Below, piece by piece: positions 33,869-42,355 of a stretch of 64,000 bases of DNA. The stretch spans positions 91,804-155,803 of the forward strand of contig DDTO01000009.1 of assembly GCA_002344135.1 (NCBI GenBank), given 5' to 3'. The position numbers and the translations under genes are program-made. Every line of letters starts with the position of its first letter. The first letter of the stretch is position 1. The notes under the pieces were generated by a model. The model was not told the origin of the DNA. It ran no database searches and saw only the letters and a list, made by a program, of their open reading frames with translations. This DNA comes from Chthonomonas sp. UBA2362 (GTDB lineage Bacteria; Armatimonadota; Fimbriimonadia; Fimbriimonadales; Fimbriimonadaceae).

Positions 33869-34849
33869 ATGCGAGGATTGTTCGGAGCGACGCTGTTGCT
33901 CGCCATCGTCCTGATGGGGGGATGCGGGCCGAAAGACGAAGCCAAGACAACAGGGAGCGAAGCCGGCACGCCCGAGAAGGCGGCCAAACCACTGGTCGTC
34001 TTCGCCCAGGCGAACAGCCAGGACCCTTGGCGGCAAGTCTTCGATCGCGACACTAAGGACGCCGCGGCCAAGCATGAAGGCGACTTCGATTTCGAAATGC
34101 AAGAAGCCGGGGGCGACAGCGTGCGCCAAATCGGCCAGATCGAGACTTTCATCGTCAAGAAGCCCAAAGTGCTGCTCGTGAGCGCCAACGACGAATCAGT
34201 GCAGTCGGCGGTCGAGAAGGCGACCGACGCGGGTATCGCCGTAATCCTCCTCGATCGCAGCGTCCCGGGAGACAAATGGGCCGCATACGTCGGCGGGGAC
34301 AATACCGAGATTGGGCGTCAGGCCGCCGCCTATATGGCAGAGAAGATGGGCGGCAAGGGAACCATTCTGATGATTCGCGGTATCGCGAGCGCCGCCCCTA
34401 CCCGTGAGCGAGCGGGCGGATTCCTGGAGGAAATGAAGAAGCAGCCCGGAATCACGATCATCGAAGGCGACGACTGCGGCTACGAACGGCAAAAGGCGCA
34501 GACCTACATGGAGCGTTTTCTCCAGAGTGGTCGATCATTCGATGCCGTTTACGCCCACAACGACGAAATGGCGATCGGAGCCCTCATGGCGATGGAAGCC
34601 GCGCGAACCCCGAAGAAGCTCATCGTGGGAATCGACGCGTGCCAGAAGGAGGTCGTAGACTTGATCAAGCAGGGCAAGATCGCTGCAACCTTCAAGTACC
34701 CTCAGCCAGGACCGCCGGCGATCGAACTCGCCGCCGAGATCCTCAAGGGCAACCCGCCCAAGGAAAAGCGCCTGATCCTGCCGACCGAGATCGTGACCGT
34801 CGAGAACGCGGACGACTACCTCGCCGCCAACCCGAACCTCGCGCAGTAG
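33869..34849 (+). CDS. Sugar-binding lipoprotein of an ABC transporter (ribose-type)
   Basis: A 326-residue periplasmic-binding-protein-1 family member. The lipobox LMGGC gives a lipidated Cys near residue 19. The Rossmann-like lobes show PLVVFAQANSQDPWR, AGIAVILLDRSVPGDKWAAYVGGDN and FDAVYAHNDEMAIGALMAME, all typical of RbsB-like proteins binding pentoses, galactose or similar. No permease or ATPase genes are adjacent, so it is an orphan receptor whose transporter must be encoded elsewhere. rsmG follows after 3 nt. Confidence 0.9.
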   Translation: MRGLFGATLLLAIVLMGGCGPKDEAKTTGSEAGTPEKAAKPLVVFAQANSQDPWRQVFDRDTKDAAAKHEGDFDFEMQEAGGDSVRQIGQIETFIVKKPKVLLVSANDESVQSAVEKATDAGIAVILLDRSVPGDKWAAYVGGDNTEIGRQAAAYMAEKMGGKGTILMIRGIASAAPTRERAGGFLEEMKKQPGITIIEGDDCGYERQKAQTYMERFLQSGRSFDAVYAHNDEMAIGALMAMEAARTPKKLIVGIDACQKEVVDLIKQGKIAATFKYPQPGPPAIELAAEILKGNPPKEKRLILPTEIVTVENADDYLAANPNLAQ

Positions 34850-34852
34850 CCG

Positions 34853-35545
34853 TTGTCCGAACTCTCCGTCCTCCGAGCCTTTTGCCAAGAGGGCGGCATT
34901 CCTCTCGACGAAGAGAGGGAAGCCGCTTTCGTCGCCTTCCGTGAAGCGCTCTACAGGACTAACTCGGTGATGAACCTGACGCGAGTCCCGTTCGAGGGAT
35001 GCGAGCTCCGACACTTCGTCGACTCGCTGCTCATCGCCTCGCTGATACCGCGAGGCGCACGCGTCGTCGACGTGGGAACCGGCCCCGGATTCCCGGCTTG
35101 GCCGCTGGCCCGCGCACGACCCGACCTCACGATTACCGCGGTCGACTCGAGCAACAAGATGCTCGGGTTCCTGCGGCGGCATCCGCTGCCTAATCTCGAA
35201 GTTGTCCTGGCTCGCGCCGAGGACTGGGGAGTGCGAGACGCGTTCGACGTTGGAACTGGTCGAGCGCTTGCTCCACTGCAGATCCAGTTGGAACTGATCG
35301 CTCCGCTTGTCGTCGTCGGCGGGGCGGTGATTCCGTTCAGGACGGTCGCCGAGGAGGAGGCGATCTCTTCCTTTCCGGGCCACATGCTTGGCCTCACCTT
35401 GGAGTCCGTCGTGCGCCGGGCGTTGCCCGGCGAGGAGATCGTTCGGCTCTTTCCGGTTTTCCGCAAGGTTTCCTCCACGCCCCCCAAGTACCCGCGAACG
35501 TGGGCGCAGATACGGGCAAGACCGCTCGGTACAATGCCCGCATGA
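34853..35545 (+). CDS. rsmG: 16S rRNA (guanine-527-N7)-methyltransferase
   Basis: RsmG (GidB) methylates G527 of 16S rRNA using SAM. The 230 residues show NLTRV near residue 41, HFVDSLL, the SAM-binding VVDVGTGPGFP near residue 70 and AVDSSNKMLGFL. The family's VSARA-type motif reads VGTGRALAP here. The start is a TTG at 34853 with no clear ribosome site, so it may depend on coupling to the upstream gene. The stop overlaps the next ATG by ATGA. Confidence 0.88.
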   Translation: MSELSVLRAFCQEGGIPLDEEREAAFVAFREALYRTNSVMNLTRVPFEGCELRHFVDSLLIASLIPRGARVVDVGTGPGFPAWPLARARPDLTITAVDSSNKMLGFLRRHPLPNLEVVLARAEDWGVRDAFDVGTGRALAPLQIQLELIAPLVVVGGAVIPFRTVAEEEAISSFPGHMLGLTLESVVRRALPGEEIVRLFPVFRKVSSTPPKYPRTWAQIRARPLGTMPA

Positions 35546-37128
35546 CGTTCAGAGTCCTTCTTGCCGCACCATTCGCTCTAAGCGTGCTTTTCGCCAGCGC
35601 ACAGAGCCCGAAAATGATCGACCGAATCGTCGATGAGGGCAGAGATCATAGCCAAGTTGTTTCCCTGCTCCGACACTTGACCAAGAACATCGGTCCTCGC
35701 ACTACCGGCACGCCCGAACTCGACCGAGCCCAGTCCTTCGTGATGAACAAGCTGATCGAATGGGGCTGCTCGAACGTCCGGCTCGAGAAGTTCGGGGAGT
35801 TCGATGTTCGCTTCCGGCGAGGCGGCAGGGCGTCGGCTAGGATGTTCATTGGACCTGCGCCGGCGGAGTGGTACAACCTGCGTTGGACCGAACGTCCCAG
35901 TGTCGGACCGGTCAGCGCCTGGTTCTCGGAGGCGCTGAAGCGCAGCGAATTCCGTGCGCCCGGGCTCGGGAAAGCAGACCTTCGACCCACGAGCGAGGCG
36001 CCGAAGGATCTGCGTCGGTGGCTGCCTTGGCAGAAAGACATCCAGTTCTCGACCCCGAACTGGTCGCCCGGAACCGACGGCCCGGTTCGCGGACAGGCGA
36101 TTCTCGAGCCGCTGTCGTCCGCCGAACTTGAAGCGGTCCGGAGCCGCCTGAAAGGCGCCTGGATCGTCATGCGCGATTCCCCTGGGATGAGGGGGCCCCG
36201 TCCCACTCAGTCGCCCCTGGCCTCGATGCTCGATGAAGCGGGAATTGCGGGCCGCGTCTACAATAGCGGCTCCGACCTTATCTGGACCCACGGCCAACCC
36301 GGAGACGCGAAGGCCGGGCAGCTTCCCACGCAGGTCCTGATCTCGATTTCACGCCCCGACTACAAGATCATCCGGCAACATCTCGCCGCCGGTAGCGACA
36401 TCCAACTCGAGTTCGACATCGAGAACGTCTTCACACGCGGTCCGATGCCGCTGTTCAACGTGATGGGCGACATTGTCGGTACGGAAAGACCCGATGAGTA
36501 CGTGATTCTCAGTGCGCACCTCGACAGCTGGAACGGTCCCGGGTCGGAAGGCGCGAGCGACAACGGCACCGGCACGATGGTCATGCTGGAAGCCATGCGA
36601 ATCCTCCGCGCCTGCCAGGTTCGACCGAAGCGCACGATACGATTGGTACTTTGGGGTGGCGAGGAGCAGGGCCTGCTCGGCTCGCGAGCCTACGTCGAGA
36701 AGCACAAGGCGGAGCTCGATAAGATCAGCGCGGTTTTCAACGACGACGCCGGCTCGAACTATCAGGGCGGCCTTCGCATTCTCAAGGAATGGGACCCGTT
36801 CTTCGCCCCGCTAGCCGAAGCGATCAATCGGGCGTTCCCGGGCATGCCCTTTAAGCTCGAGTTTATGGAGAGTATGTCCCGCGGCGGTGGCGGCAGCGAC
36901 CATGCCTCCTTCCTGCAGGTCGGCGTTCCCGGGCTGCACTGGTTCGAGACCGGACGCCAAGACTATCGCCATGTTTGGCACACGCAGAACGACACCTTCG
37001 AGAACGCGATCCCGGAGTATCTGGTCCAATCCGCCACGAATAGCGCGTTGGCCGCCTACCTTCTGTCGATGAACGACCGTCTGCTGCCTCGCCCCGCCCC
37101 CGCGCCCGCCTCCGGCACGCCACAATAG
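35542..37128 (+). CDS. Exported M28 family metallopeptidase
   Basis: A 528-residue zinc aminopeptidase-like protein. The start ATG overlaps the rsmG stop and gives a signal peptide (RVLLAAPFALSVLFASAQS). A protease-associated-like domain lies at about residues 120-280. The catalytic domain has the metal ligands in order: His-x-Asp in LSAHLDSW near residue 325, Asp in GASDNGTG, Glu-Glu in GGEEQGLLGS near residue 373, Asp in FNDDAG, and a final His in VGVPGLHW. The substrate is unknown. Confidence 0.9.
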   Translation: MTFRVLLAAPFALSVLFASAQSPKMIDRIVDEGRDHSQVVSLLRHLTKNIGPRTTGTPELDRAQSFVMNKLIEWGCSNVRLEKFGEFDVRFRRGGRASARMFIGPAPAEWYNLRWTERPSVGPVSAWFSEALKRSEFRAPGLGKADLRPTSEAPKDLRRWLPWQKDIQFSTPNWSPGTDGPVRGQAILEPLSSAELEAVRSRLKGAWIVMRDSPGMRGPRPTQSPLASMLDEAGIAGRVYNSGSDLIWTHGQPGDAKAGQLPTQVLISISRPDYKIIRQHLAAGSDIQLEFDIENVFTRGPMPLFNVMGDIVGTERPDEYVILSAHLDSWNGPGSEGASDNGTGTMVMLEAMRILRACQVRPKRTIRLVLWGGEEQGLLGSRAYVEKHKAELDKISAVFNDDAGSNYQGGLRILKEWDPFFAPLAEAINRAFPGMPFKLEFMESMSRGGGGSDHASFLQVGVPGLHWFETGRQDYRHVWHTQNDTFENAIPEYLVQSATNSALAAYLLSMNDRLLPRPAPAPASGTPQ

Positions 37129-37134
37129 AGGTCG

Positions 37135-38028
37135 ATGGCTCGCCTTCTCCTCATTGTTGCCGACTCGACCGAAGCCCGCCAAGCGGCGGGCTTCGGTCAG
37201 CGTCTGGGGCTGCCCTTCGATCTGTTGGTTCTGAGCGGCGAGCCTCCACTGGACCTCGGAGCCGAGACTGCGTTCGAAGCCGGTCTCCCTGAGTTGCCGG
37301 TGGCCGATGGCCTCGCCGAAGCTCTGGCCGGCGCCGCAGCAAACTACACCCACCTCGCAGCGGTGTCGTCCATGCGGTCGAAGGACGTCCTGGCTCGCCT
37401 TGCCGGCTTGATCGACGCGGCGATGGTCACCGACGCGATCGCGATCGAGTCGCCGACCCGCTTCGTTCGGCCGGTCGTGGCGGGCTCGATTTTGGCGACC
37501 GTCGATGTCCTTGCGATGCCAGTCGTCATCACTTTTCGCCCGTCCGGATTCGGTGAGCCCACGCTCGGCGGTCAGTCTGCGAGATCCACCCTGGCCCTTA
37601 GCCCCAGTCCGAAGTCGACGAGGGTTGCGGTCCGGGCCAAGTCCGGAGGCCGTCCGGATCTTTCCCAGGCGAAGGTCGTCGTATCCGGAGGTCGCCCCCT
37701 CAAGGACGCCGCGACCTTCGAACAGGTGATCGGCGGACTGGCCGACGCGCTCGGTGGAGCGGTGGGAGCCACCCGTGCCGCCGTCGATAGCGGGATCGCG
37801 CCGAATGAGCTTCAGGTAGGGCAAACGGGCAAGATCGTGGCGCCGGACCTCTACATAGCCGCCGGCATCTCCGGCTCGACCCAGCACATGGCGGGCATCA
37901 AAGACAGCAAGCTTATCGTCGCCATCAACAAGGATCCCGACGCTCCGATCTTCGAGAGCGCCGATCTCGGCTTGGTCGCCGACCTCTTCGAGGCGATTCC
38001 GGCCTTTCGAACCGAGATCGGCAGGTAG
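37135..38028 (+). CDS. etfA: Electron transfer flavoprotein subunit alpha
   Basis: EtfA is the FAD-binding half of the electron carrier that serves acyl-CoA and related dehydrogenases. In 297 residues the C-terminal FAD domain is clear: VVSGGRPLKD near residue 182, GATRAAVDSGIAPNELQVGQTG, YIAAGISGSTQHMAG, and the end INKDPDAPIFESADLGLVADL. The partner etfB is not downstream and probably lies elsewhere. It starts 6 nt after the M28 peptidase stop. The convergent gene ends 4 nt away. Confidence 0.93.
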   Translation: MARLLLIVADSTEARQAAGFGQRLGLPFDLLVLSGEPPLDLGAETAFEAGLPELPVADGLAEALAGAAANYTHLAAVSSMRSKDVLARLAGLIDAAMVTDAIAIESPTRFVRPVVAGSILATVDVLAMPVVITFRPSGFGEPTLGGQSARSTLALSPSPKSTRVAVRAKSGGRPDLSQAKVVVSGGRPLKDAATFEQVIGGLADALGGAVGATRAAVDSGIAPNELQVGQTGKIVAPDLYIAAGISGSTQHMAGIKDSKLIVAINKDPDAPIFESADLGLVADLFEAIPAFRTEIGR

Positions 38029-38032
38029 GCAG

Positions 38033-38440
38033 TTAGCCGAACGGCGGACGCTCGAGGATCTCGAACCGCAACTCGCCGACCGGTTTCTCCCCGGCAGTGA
38101 GGTCGAAACGGTAGATCCCCGGCCGGTCGATCAGGCGGTCGAAGTGAAGCTGGCGCGAAAAGTAGACGTAGGATGGCCCCAGGTCGGGCCTTCTGGCGAA
38201 CGTGACCTCCAACTGATGCTCAAGGTGCACGCGACCGTCTTGGTCGATCATCCGAAGCACGAAGACGTAGGTGGCGTCGGTTTCATCGTAGTCGGCCTCG
38301 ATCTCGAAGGCGATGAAGAACGGATCGAGTCGAGCCGGCATCGGACCGACTACGATGTGGCGGAAGATGCCGTGCAGCAAAGGCGCGCCCGAGTCAAGTC
38401 GTCCGGCCCACTGACAGAGTACGAAGAAGTTACAGTGCAC
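38033..38440 (-). CDS. Hypothetical protein, DUF6941-like
   Basis: A 135-residue soluble protein starting with GTG at 38440, one base after the stop of the upstream gene. The opening MHCNFFVLCQWAGRLDSG and the later FFIAFEIEADYDETDATYVFVLRMIDQDGR recall a family of small beta-sandwich proteins of unknown role (DUF6941). That assignment is from memory of the pattern. It is probably cotranscribed with the secreted protein upstream. Confidence 0.7.
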   Translation of the reverse strand: MHCNFFVLCQWAGRLDSGAPLLHGIFRHIVVGPMPARLDPFFIAFEIEADYDETDATYVFVLRMIDQDGRVHLEHQLEVTFARRPDLGPSYVYFSRQLHFDRLIDRPGIYRFDLTAGEKPVGELRFEILERPPFG

Positions 38441-38441
38441 T

Positions 38442-39086
38442 CTATGGGCCGCCGTCGATCTTCTTCGGCTTGGCGGCCTGCTCCTTCAGCCAAGGCTCCA
38501 TCGCTTTGCCGATCGCCATTTGAGCAGAGCGCTGCTGGTGCGGCGTCTTCGGTCCCCCCGAAAGGACGGTGAAACCGGCGCTGACGAGGAGCGATGCCGC
38601 GGTTTCCCAGCCCTTCTCGACTCGGGTGCTATCGGCGTTGATGTCCTTACTATCGAGGATGACCTCGCCTTTGGCAACGTCGACGAGGACCATGCTGACC
38701 GTGCAGTCGGCCTTGGTCTTCGGGCCGAGAGCGACCCAAACGCTGCGCGTTCGCCACTTCGCTTTGCCAGCGCAGACGAGGTCGACCTTCATTTCTCGCC
38801 CGAGCGCCAAGAGATCCTTCGGGTCGGGGATGTCCGTTCCGAGGCGCTTTTGTAGCGACTCTTCCCAAACGGTCTTGGCCCGGACCTCGGGCACTACTTC
38901 GTAGTTGACCTTTTCGAAGAGGGCCTTCACCGTGTCTTGCGCCGTCTTGATGGCGGTGTCGGTGCCGTCGGTGAAGCTCCAAGGCAGGATAGCGACCTGC
39001 CGGACGGGCTTCGAAGTCGGTTGGGCATCGATGCCGCCTTGTGCGGAGGTGACGACGAGAGCGGTGCAGGCTAAGAGGGCGATCAT
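38442..39086 (-). CDS. Secreted hypothetical protein
   Basis: A 214-residue exported protein. The ATG at 39086 follows an AGGAG site by 5 nt and opens a signal peptide (MIALLACTALVVTSAQGG). The mature part (QVAILPWSFTDGTDTAIKTAQDTVKALFEK) resembles periplasmic CsgG/TolB-N-like alpha/beta proteins that begin with a VAILPW strand, and continues with LLALGREMKVDLVCAGKAKWRT. The role is unknown. The frame is open far upstream but that part looks noncoding. Confidence 0.78.
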   Translation of the reverse strand: MIALLACTALVVTSAQGGIDAQPTSKPVRQVAILPWSFTDGTDTAIKTAQDTVKALFEKVNYEVVPEVRAKTVWEESLQKRLGTDIPDPKDLLALGREMKVDLVCAGKAKWRTRSVWVALGPKTKADCTVSMVLVDVAKGEVILDSKDINADSTRVEKGWETAASLLVSAGFTVLSGGPKTPHQQRSAQMAIGKAMEPWLKEQAAKPKKIDGGP

Positions 39087-39130
39087 AGTAACTCCTGGCA
39101 CCGAATGATAGCCCATAGCCCGCAAGGGAA

Positions 39131-39152
39131 CGCCCGGCTCGTGGGCCGGGCG
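39131..39152 (-). terminator. Hairpin after the sepF operon
   Basis: An 8-bp GC stem (CGCCCGGC/GCCGGGCG) with a 6-nt loop lies 80 nt after the sepF stop and is followed on the minus strand by TTCCCTT. It is likely a weak terminator before the next minus-strand gene. Confidence 0.5.
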
Positions 39153-39231
39153 ACTCGGTAAGGGTTGCTCCCAACGGAGCTTCGTATTGCGATCGATTCC
39201 CTTGCTCGTGATCCCTGTGCGGGCAGCGTCG

Positions 39232-39636
39232 TCAGTTACGAGTGGCTGCCATGCGTGGCGTCGACGGGGCGACCTCCACCAATGCCTGGGGAGGCGCGAG
39301 GAGATAAACGTGCTCGCCGATCTCCTCCCATGTGCCTTCTTCGGCATAGTTGACGCCGCACATGAAGTCCTTGATCTTCTCTCGTAGAGCCGGATCGGCC
39401 GCCGTGATGTTCAGAATCTGCTGTTCACCCCGCTTGATGCCGTCGGCGGCGGCGACTGCGTCCTGAAAGGACACGATCTGTCGTCGCACGACGATACTGT
39501 AGCGATGGAGCGATTGGTAGCGCGGCGACTTCGGAACGACGTCCAGGTTCTCCTCGTCGATCGGCTCGCTGCGCGCGAAGAAGTTCTTTATTCGCGTGAA
39601 TGCGCCCGGGCGCTCCACGACTTCTACATCATCCAT
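39232..39636 (-). CDS. sepF: Cell division protein SepF
   Basis: SepF bundles FtsZ and ties the ring to the membrane. The 134 residues show the conserved core VVRRQIVSFQDAVAAADGIKRG and ILNITAADPALREKIKDFMCGV and end in EEIGEHVYLLAPP. The N-terminal membrane-binding helix is less typical but can be seen (FTRIKNFFARSE). It forms an operon with the upstream yggS homologue, as in many Gram-positive bacteria and cyanobacteria. ftsZ and other division genes are not in the window. Confidence 0.92.
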   Translation of the reverse strand: MDDVEVVERPGAFTRIKNFFARSEPIDEENLDVVPKSPRYQSLHRYSIVVRRQIVSFQDAVAAADGIKRGEQQILNITAADPALREKIKDFMCGVNYAEEGTWEEIGEHVYLLAPPQALVEVAPSTPRMAATRN

Positions 39637-39663
39637 GATTCCTGCGTTCCTCCAATCCCTGGA

Positions 39664-40314
39664 TTAGGCACGGTCTCCGAAGATGGCGCTGCCGACCCGG
39701 ATATGGGTCGCTCCCTCCTGGATCGCCTCGACGAAATCCCCACTCATGCCCATGCTCAGCACGTCTCCTCCGGGAACTTTGGCGAGCATCTCTCTAAGCT
39801 CCCTAAAGTATGGACGCATCTTGCTGGGCCCGAGCATCGGACCGATCGTCATCAAGCCTCGAAGCCGAACTCTTGAACAGTTTAGGCAGGCGAGGACGAA
39901 TTCGTCAAGCCCAGAAGGGGAAATGCCCGACTTTTGCTCTTCCGAGGCCACGTTTATCTGGATCGCGCCGTCGACGATTCGGTCCTGTCGTCCGATCTCG
40001 TCGAGTTGGCTCTTCGACTCGAGCGTGTGGATGAAGTCGAACGTAGCCGCTGCGCGACGGGCCTTGTTAGACTGTAGTCTGCCGATGAAGTGCCATACGA
40101 TGTCTTCTGGGAGACTGGCGATCTTGGGAGTGGCTTCCTGCAGCTTGCTTTCGCCGAAGTCTCGAAGTCCGAGCGAATAGGCATCTCCGATTCGCTCGAC
40201 CGGGACACCCTTGGTCACGGCGATCAGCGTGACTTCGGCGGGGTTGCGGCCTGCTTGCCTGCAGCTGTCGTCGATCGCCGTTCGGACCTTGGCGATGCGC
40301 TCGTCGATCGTCAT
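39664..40314 (-). CDS. YggS family PLP homeostasis protein
   Basis: A 216-residue PLP-binding protein of the YggS/YlmE/PROSC family. It has the Lys-bearing LIAVTKG near residue 33, FGESKLQEATPKI (family FGENYVQE), and WHFIGRLQSNKAR. GLMTIGP and MGMSGDFVEAIQEGATHIRVGSAIFG follow. These proteins buffer free PLP in the cytoplasm. The start overlaps the ROK gene stop by four bases, and sepF follows after 27 nt, the classic yggS-sepF pairing. Confidence 0.93.
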   Translation of the reverse strand: MTIDERIAKVRTAIDDSCRQAGRNPAEVTLIAVTKGVPVERIGDAYSLGLRDFGESKLQEATPKIASLPEDIVWHFIGRLQSNKARRAAATFDFIHTLESKSQLDEIGRQDRIVDGAIQINVASEEQKSGISPSGLDEFVLACLNCSRVRLRGLMTIGPMLGPSKMRPYFRELREMLAKVPGGDVLSMGMSGDFVEAIQEGATHIRVGSAIFGDRA

Positions 40315-41231
40315 CGATCACCCGGGTCGAGCATCGCCGCTCCAAACACGCCCGCGCTATCGCCAAGCTTCGGCGGAAGAATCGGGGTCGAGAAGCGATC
40401 ATGGAAGACAGATCGGGCCGCGACGCCCGGCGCGTCGCGGAACAGTCGGGCCACGTTGCTCACTCCGCCACCGACCACGATGGCTTCCGGATCGAGGATG
40501 TTCACGACGGTGGCAATCGCCTGACCGAAGCCCATGCAGAGCCGGTCGATCGTCCTGGTGGCAACCGGGTCGACGCTGTCCGCATCCCGCTGGGCTATTC
40601 TCGCCAACGGAAGGGTCTGCTCCGCGTGCTCTGTATAGAACCGCTCGAGGGCAGGACCGGAGAGAACGGTTTCGACACACCCCGACTTGCCGCAGTAGCA
40701 AGGCGCAGCATCGGTGCCGGACACGAGCGGGTTGTGGCCCCACTCGCCCGCGATCCCGTGAAGACCTCGGACGATCCTGCCGTCGAAGACGATCCCACCG
40801 CCTACGCCGGTCCCGAGAATTACGCAGAATGCATTGGATCGGCCCTTCGCGGCTCCCCATCGGGCTTCGGCGAGGGTGAAGCAGTTCGCGTCGTTCTCGA
40901 TCAGGACCCTTACGCCGAGGAGCTGTTCGAGGTCGCCTTGCAGAGGGCGCCCGTTGAGAGCCGTCGAGTTGCAATTGCGCATGAGGCGTGTCTCGGGATC
41001 GCACGACCCCGGCGTTCCAAAGCCGATCCTCTGGGGGCGCATCCGGCCTAGTTCTTGTTCGATCCGCTCGATCAGTACAAGAATGCGCGATAGAAGATGC
41101 TCGTATCCCTGATCCGCTTCGCTGTCGATCCTCAGTCGCAGGAGGCAGCCGGACGGATCGTCGGCCCCGTCGGCGAGGACCGCGCCCTCTACCTTGGTTC
41201 CGCCCAAGTCGATCCCCCACCGCTCATCCAC
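40311..41231 (-). CDS. ROK family sugar kinase
   Basis: A 306-residue ROK protein: ATP-binding WGIDLGGTKVEGA at the N-terminus, LIENDANCFTLAEA near residue 112, and GTGVGGGI near residue 138. GIAGEWGHNPL and the zinc-type CYCGKSGCVET near residue 180 follow. There is no N-terminal HTH, so it is a kinase (glucokinase, fructokinase or GlcNAc kinase) rather than a repressor. It is the first gene of the ROK-yggS-sepF operon. Confidence 0.92.
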   Translation of the reverse strand: MDERWGIDLGGTKVEGAVLADGADDPSGCLLRLRIDSEADQGYEHLLSRILVLIERIEQELGRMRPQRIGFGTPGSCDPETRLMRNCNSTALNGRPLQGDLEQLLGVRVLIENDANCFTLAEARWGAAKGRSNAFCVILGTGVGGGIVFDGRIVRGLHGIAGEWGHNPLVSGTDAAPCYCGKSGCVETVLSGPALERFYTEHAEQTLPLARIAQRDADSVDPVATRTIDRLCMGFGQAIATVVNILDPEAIVVGGGVSNVARLFRDAPGVAARSVFHDRFSTPILPPKLGDSAGVFGAAMLDPGDR

Positions 41232-41319
41232 GATTCGCTTTCACCCGAAAATGCACCAAAATAGAGAAAACTCGATCAAGTCCTTGGGAAAACGTGGAAT
41301 AGGCAACTCGGAGATCGTC

Positions 41320-41646
41320 ATGCGCCGTTCCGGTTTTACACTCGTCGAAATCATGATCGTGGTGCTGATCTTGGGCATTCTGCTCACGATTGCAGTCCCG
41401 AACTGGATGAAGGCCCGCGAGGGTGCTCGCGCAAAGTCGTGCCTTGAGAATCTCCGCAGCATCGAGGGGGCGAAGGAGCAGTGGGCCATGGAGAACCGCA
41501 AGGGCTCCGGCGACGCCGTCGTCGAGGCCGACCTTTGGCCAACCTACATAAAGGGCTCGTCGTTCCCCTCGTGCTCCGGCGGCGGCACCTATACTCTCAA
41601 TGCGATCGGCGATCCCTGCTCTTGCAGCATTCACGGCGTCAACTAG
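41320..41646 (+). CDS. Type IV pilin-like/pseudopilin protein
   Basis: A 108-residue prepilin. The start MRRSGFTLVEIM at 41320 is fixed by a GGAG site 6 nt upstream and by the class III signal: cleavage after the Gly in RRSG|FTLVEIMIVVLILGILLT, with the +5 Glu. The short C-terminal globular part holds three Cys near the end (SFPSCSGG, DPCSCS). It is inserted by type II/type IV pilus machinery, which is not encoded nearby. Its stop shares CTAG with the convergent gene. Confidence 0.92.
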   Translation: MRRSGFTLVEIMIVVLILGILLTIAVPNWMKAREGARAKSCLENLRSIEGAKEQWAMENRKGSGDAVVEADLWPTYIKGSSFPSCSGGGTYTLNAIGDPCSCSIHGVN

Positions 41647-42227
41647 GCGATTCGCTCGAACAGCCTGATCTCATAGAACGAACCTCGCGCCACGGAGTCG
41701 TCGAAGGGCTTGCGATCCGTCCAGAGCACGAAACCGACGATTTCGTCCGGAATCGCCACGTTGGGGCCGATGATCGAGCCTAAGTAGCCGTCGAGGTACT
41801 TGAGTCCCTCGAAAACGTCGCTGAGGTCCTGCTCGAGGCTGCCGCCCTGGCCAGGATCTGCTCGTCGAATCGACACCGACGCCAGCTGACCCAACTCCAT
41901 TCTGCCCAGCGTTGTGCCGTGGCGTCGGCCGGCTTCGATGCGACGGATATCCGGAGGAGTCTGGAGCCTTTCGAGGGTGTCTGTCATCAAAGTCGACGCT
42001 GACATCTCCTCCTGGGCCGCCACGGCAGCCTCGAGGCTGCCGAAGTGGGCCATGACGGCATATTTCTCTGGAAAGTCGAGGTCCATCCACAGAGTCGTCG
42101 AAAAGAATCCGTCGATGGGCTCGCAGATTCGTCGGGCACCTTCAACGAAGGCGAAAACGAGTTCAGCGTCGTCGTCGGGAACCCAGGCGTACCCGAGCGT
42201 AAGGTAGTGGCTCATGGCTTCCGACAT
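41643..42227 (-). CDS. Hypothetical protein with dimeric alpha/beta-barrel-like repeats
   Basis: A 194-residue cytoplasmic protein of unknown role. Two halves look alike: residues 1-90 (YAVMAHFGSLEAAVAAQEEM) and 105-194 (FEGLKYLDGYLGSIIG, EIVGFVLWTDRKPF). This pattern suggests a ferredoxin-like fold of the antibiotic-biosynthesis-monooxygenase type, but no active-site residues are evident. The start at 42227 or ATG 42215 is uncertain. It is divergent from the large lipoprotein. Confidence 0.7.
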   Translation of the reverse strand: MSEAMSHYLTLGYAWVPDDDAELVFAFVEGARRICEPIDGFFSTTLWMDLDFPEKYAVMAHFGSLEAAVAAQEEMSASTLMTDTLERLQTPPDIRRIEAGRRHGTTLGRMELGQLASVSIRRADPGQGGSLEQDLSDVFEGLKYLDGYLGSIIGPNVAIPDEIVGFVLWTDRKPFDDSVARGSFYEIRLFERIA

Positions 42228-42355
42228 TGTGTCTCATGGGAAAAAAAGTCGACCCCCCGTTGCGTCGGGTAAATCTACCGAGTAGACTGAGCCGTCTGTA
42301 TAAACGCCTCGATGCTCCGGCGTTCACCGAGCCATCCGAGGGATTTGGAGGATAT

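Noticed and set aside
42245..42340. Promoter TTGCGT-N17-TAGACT before the large lipoprotein
   Set aside because: The -35 matches only half of the consensus and several other pairs fit equally well, so I did not list it.
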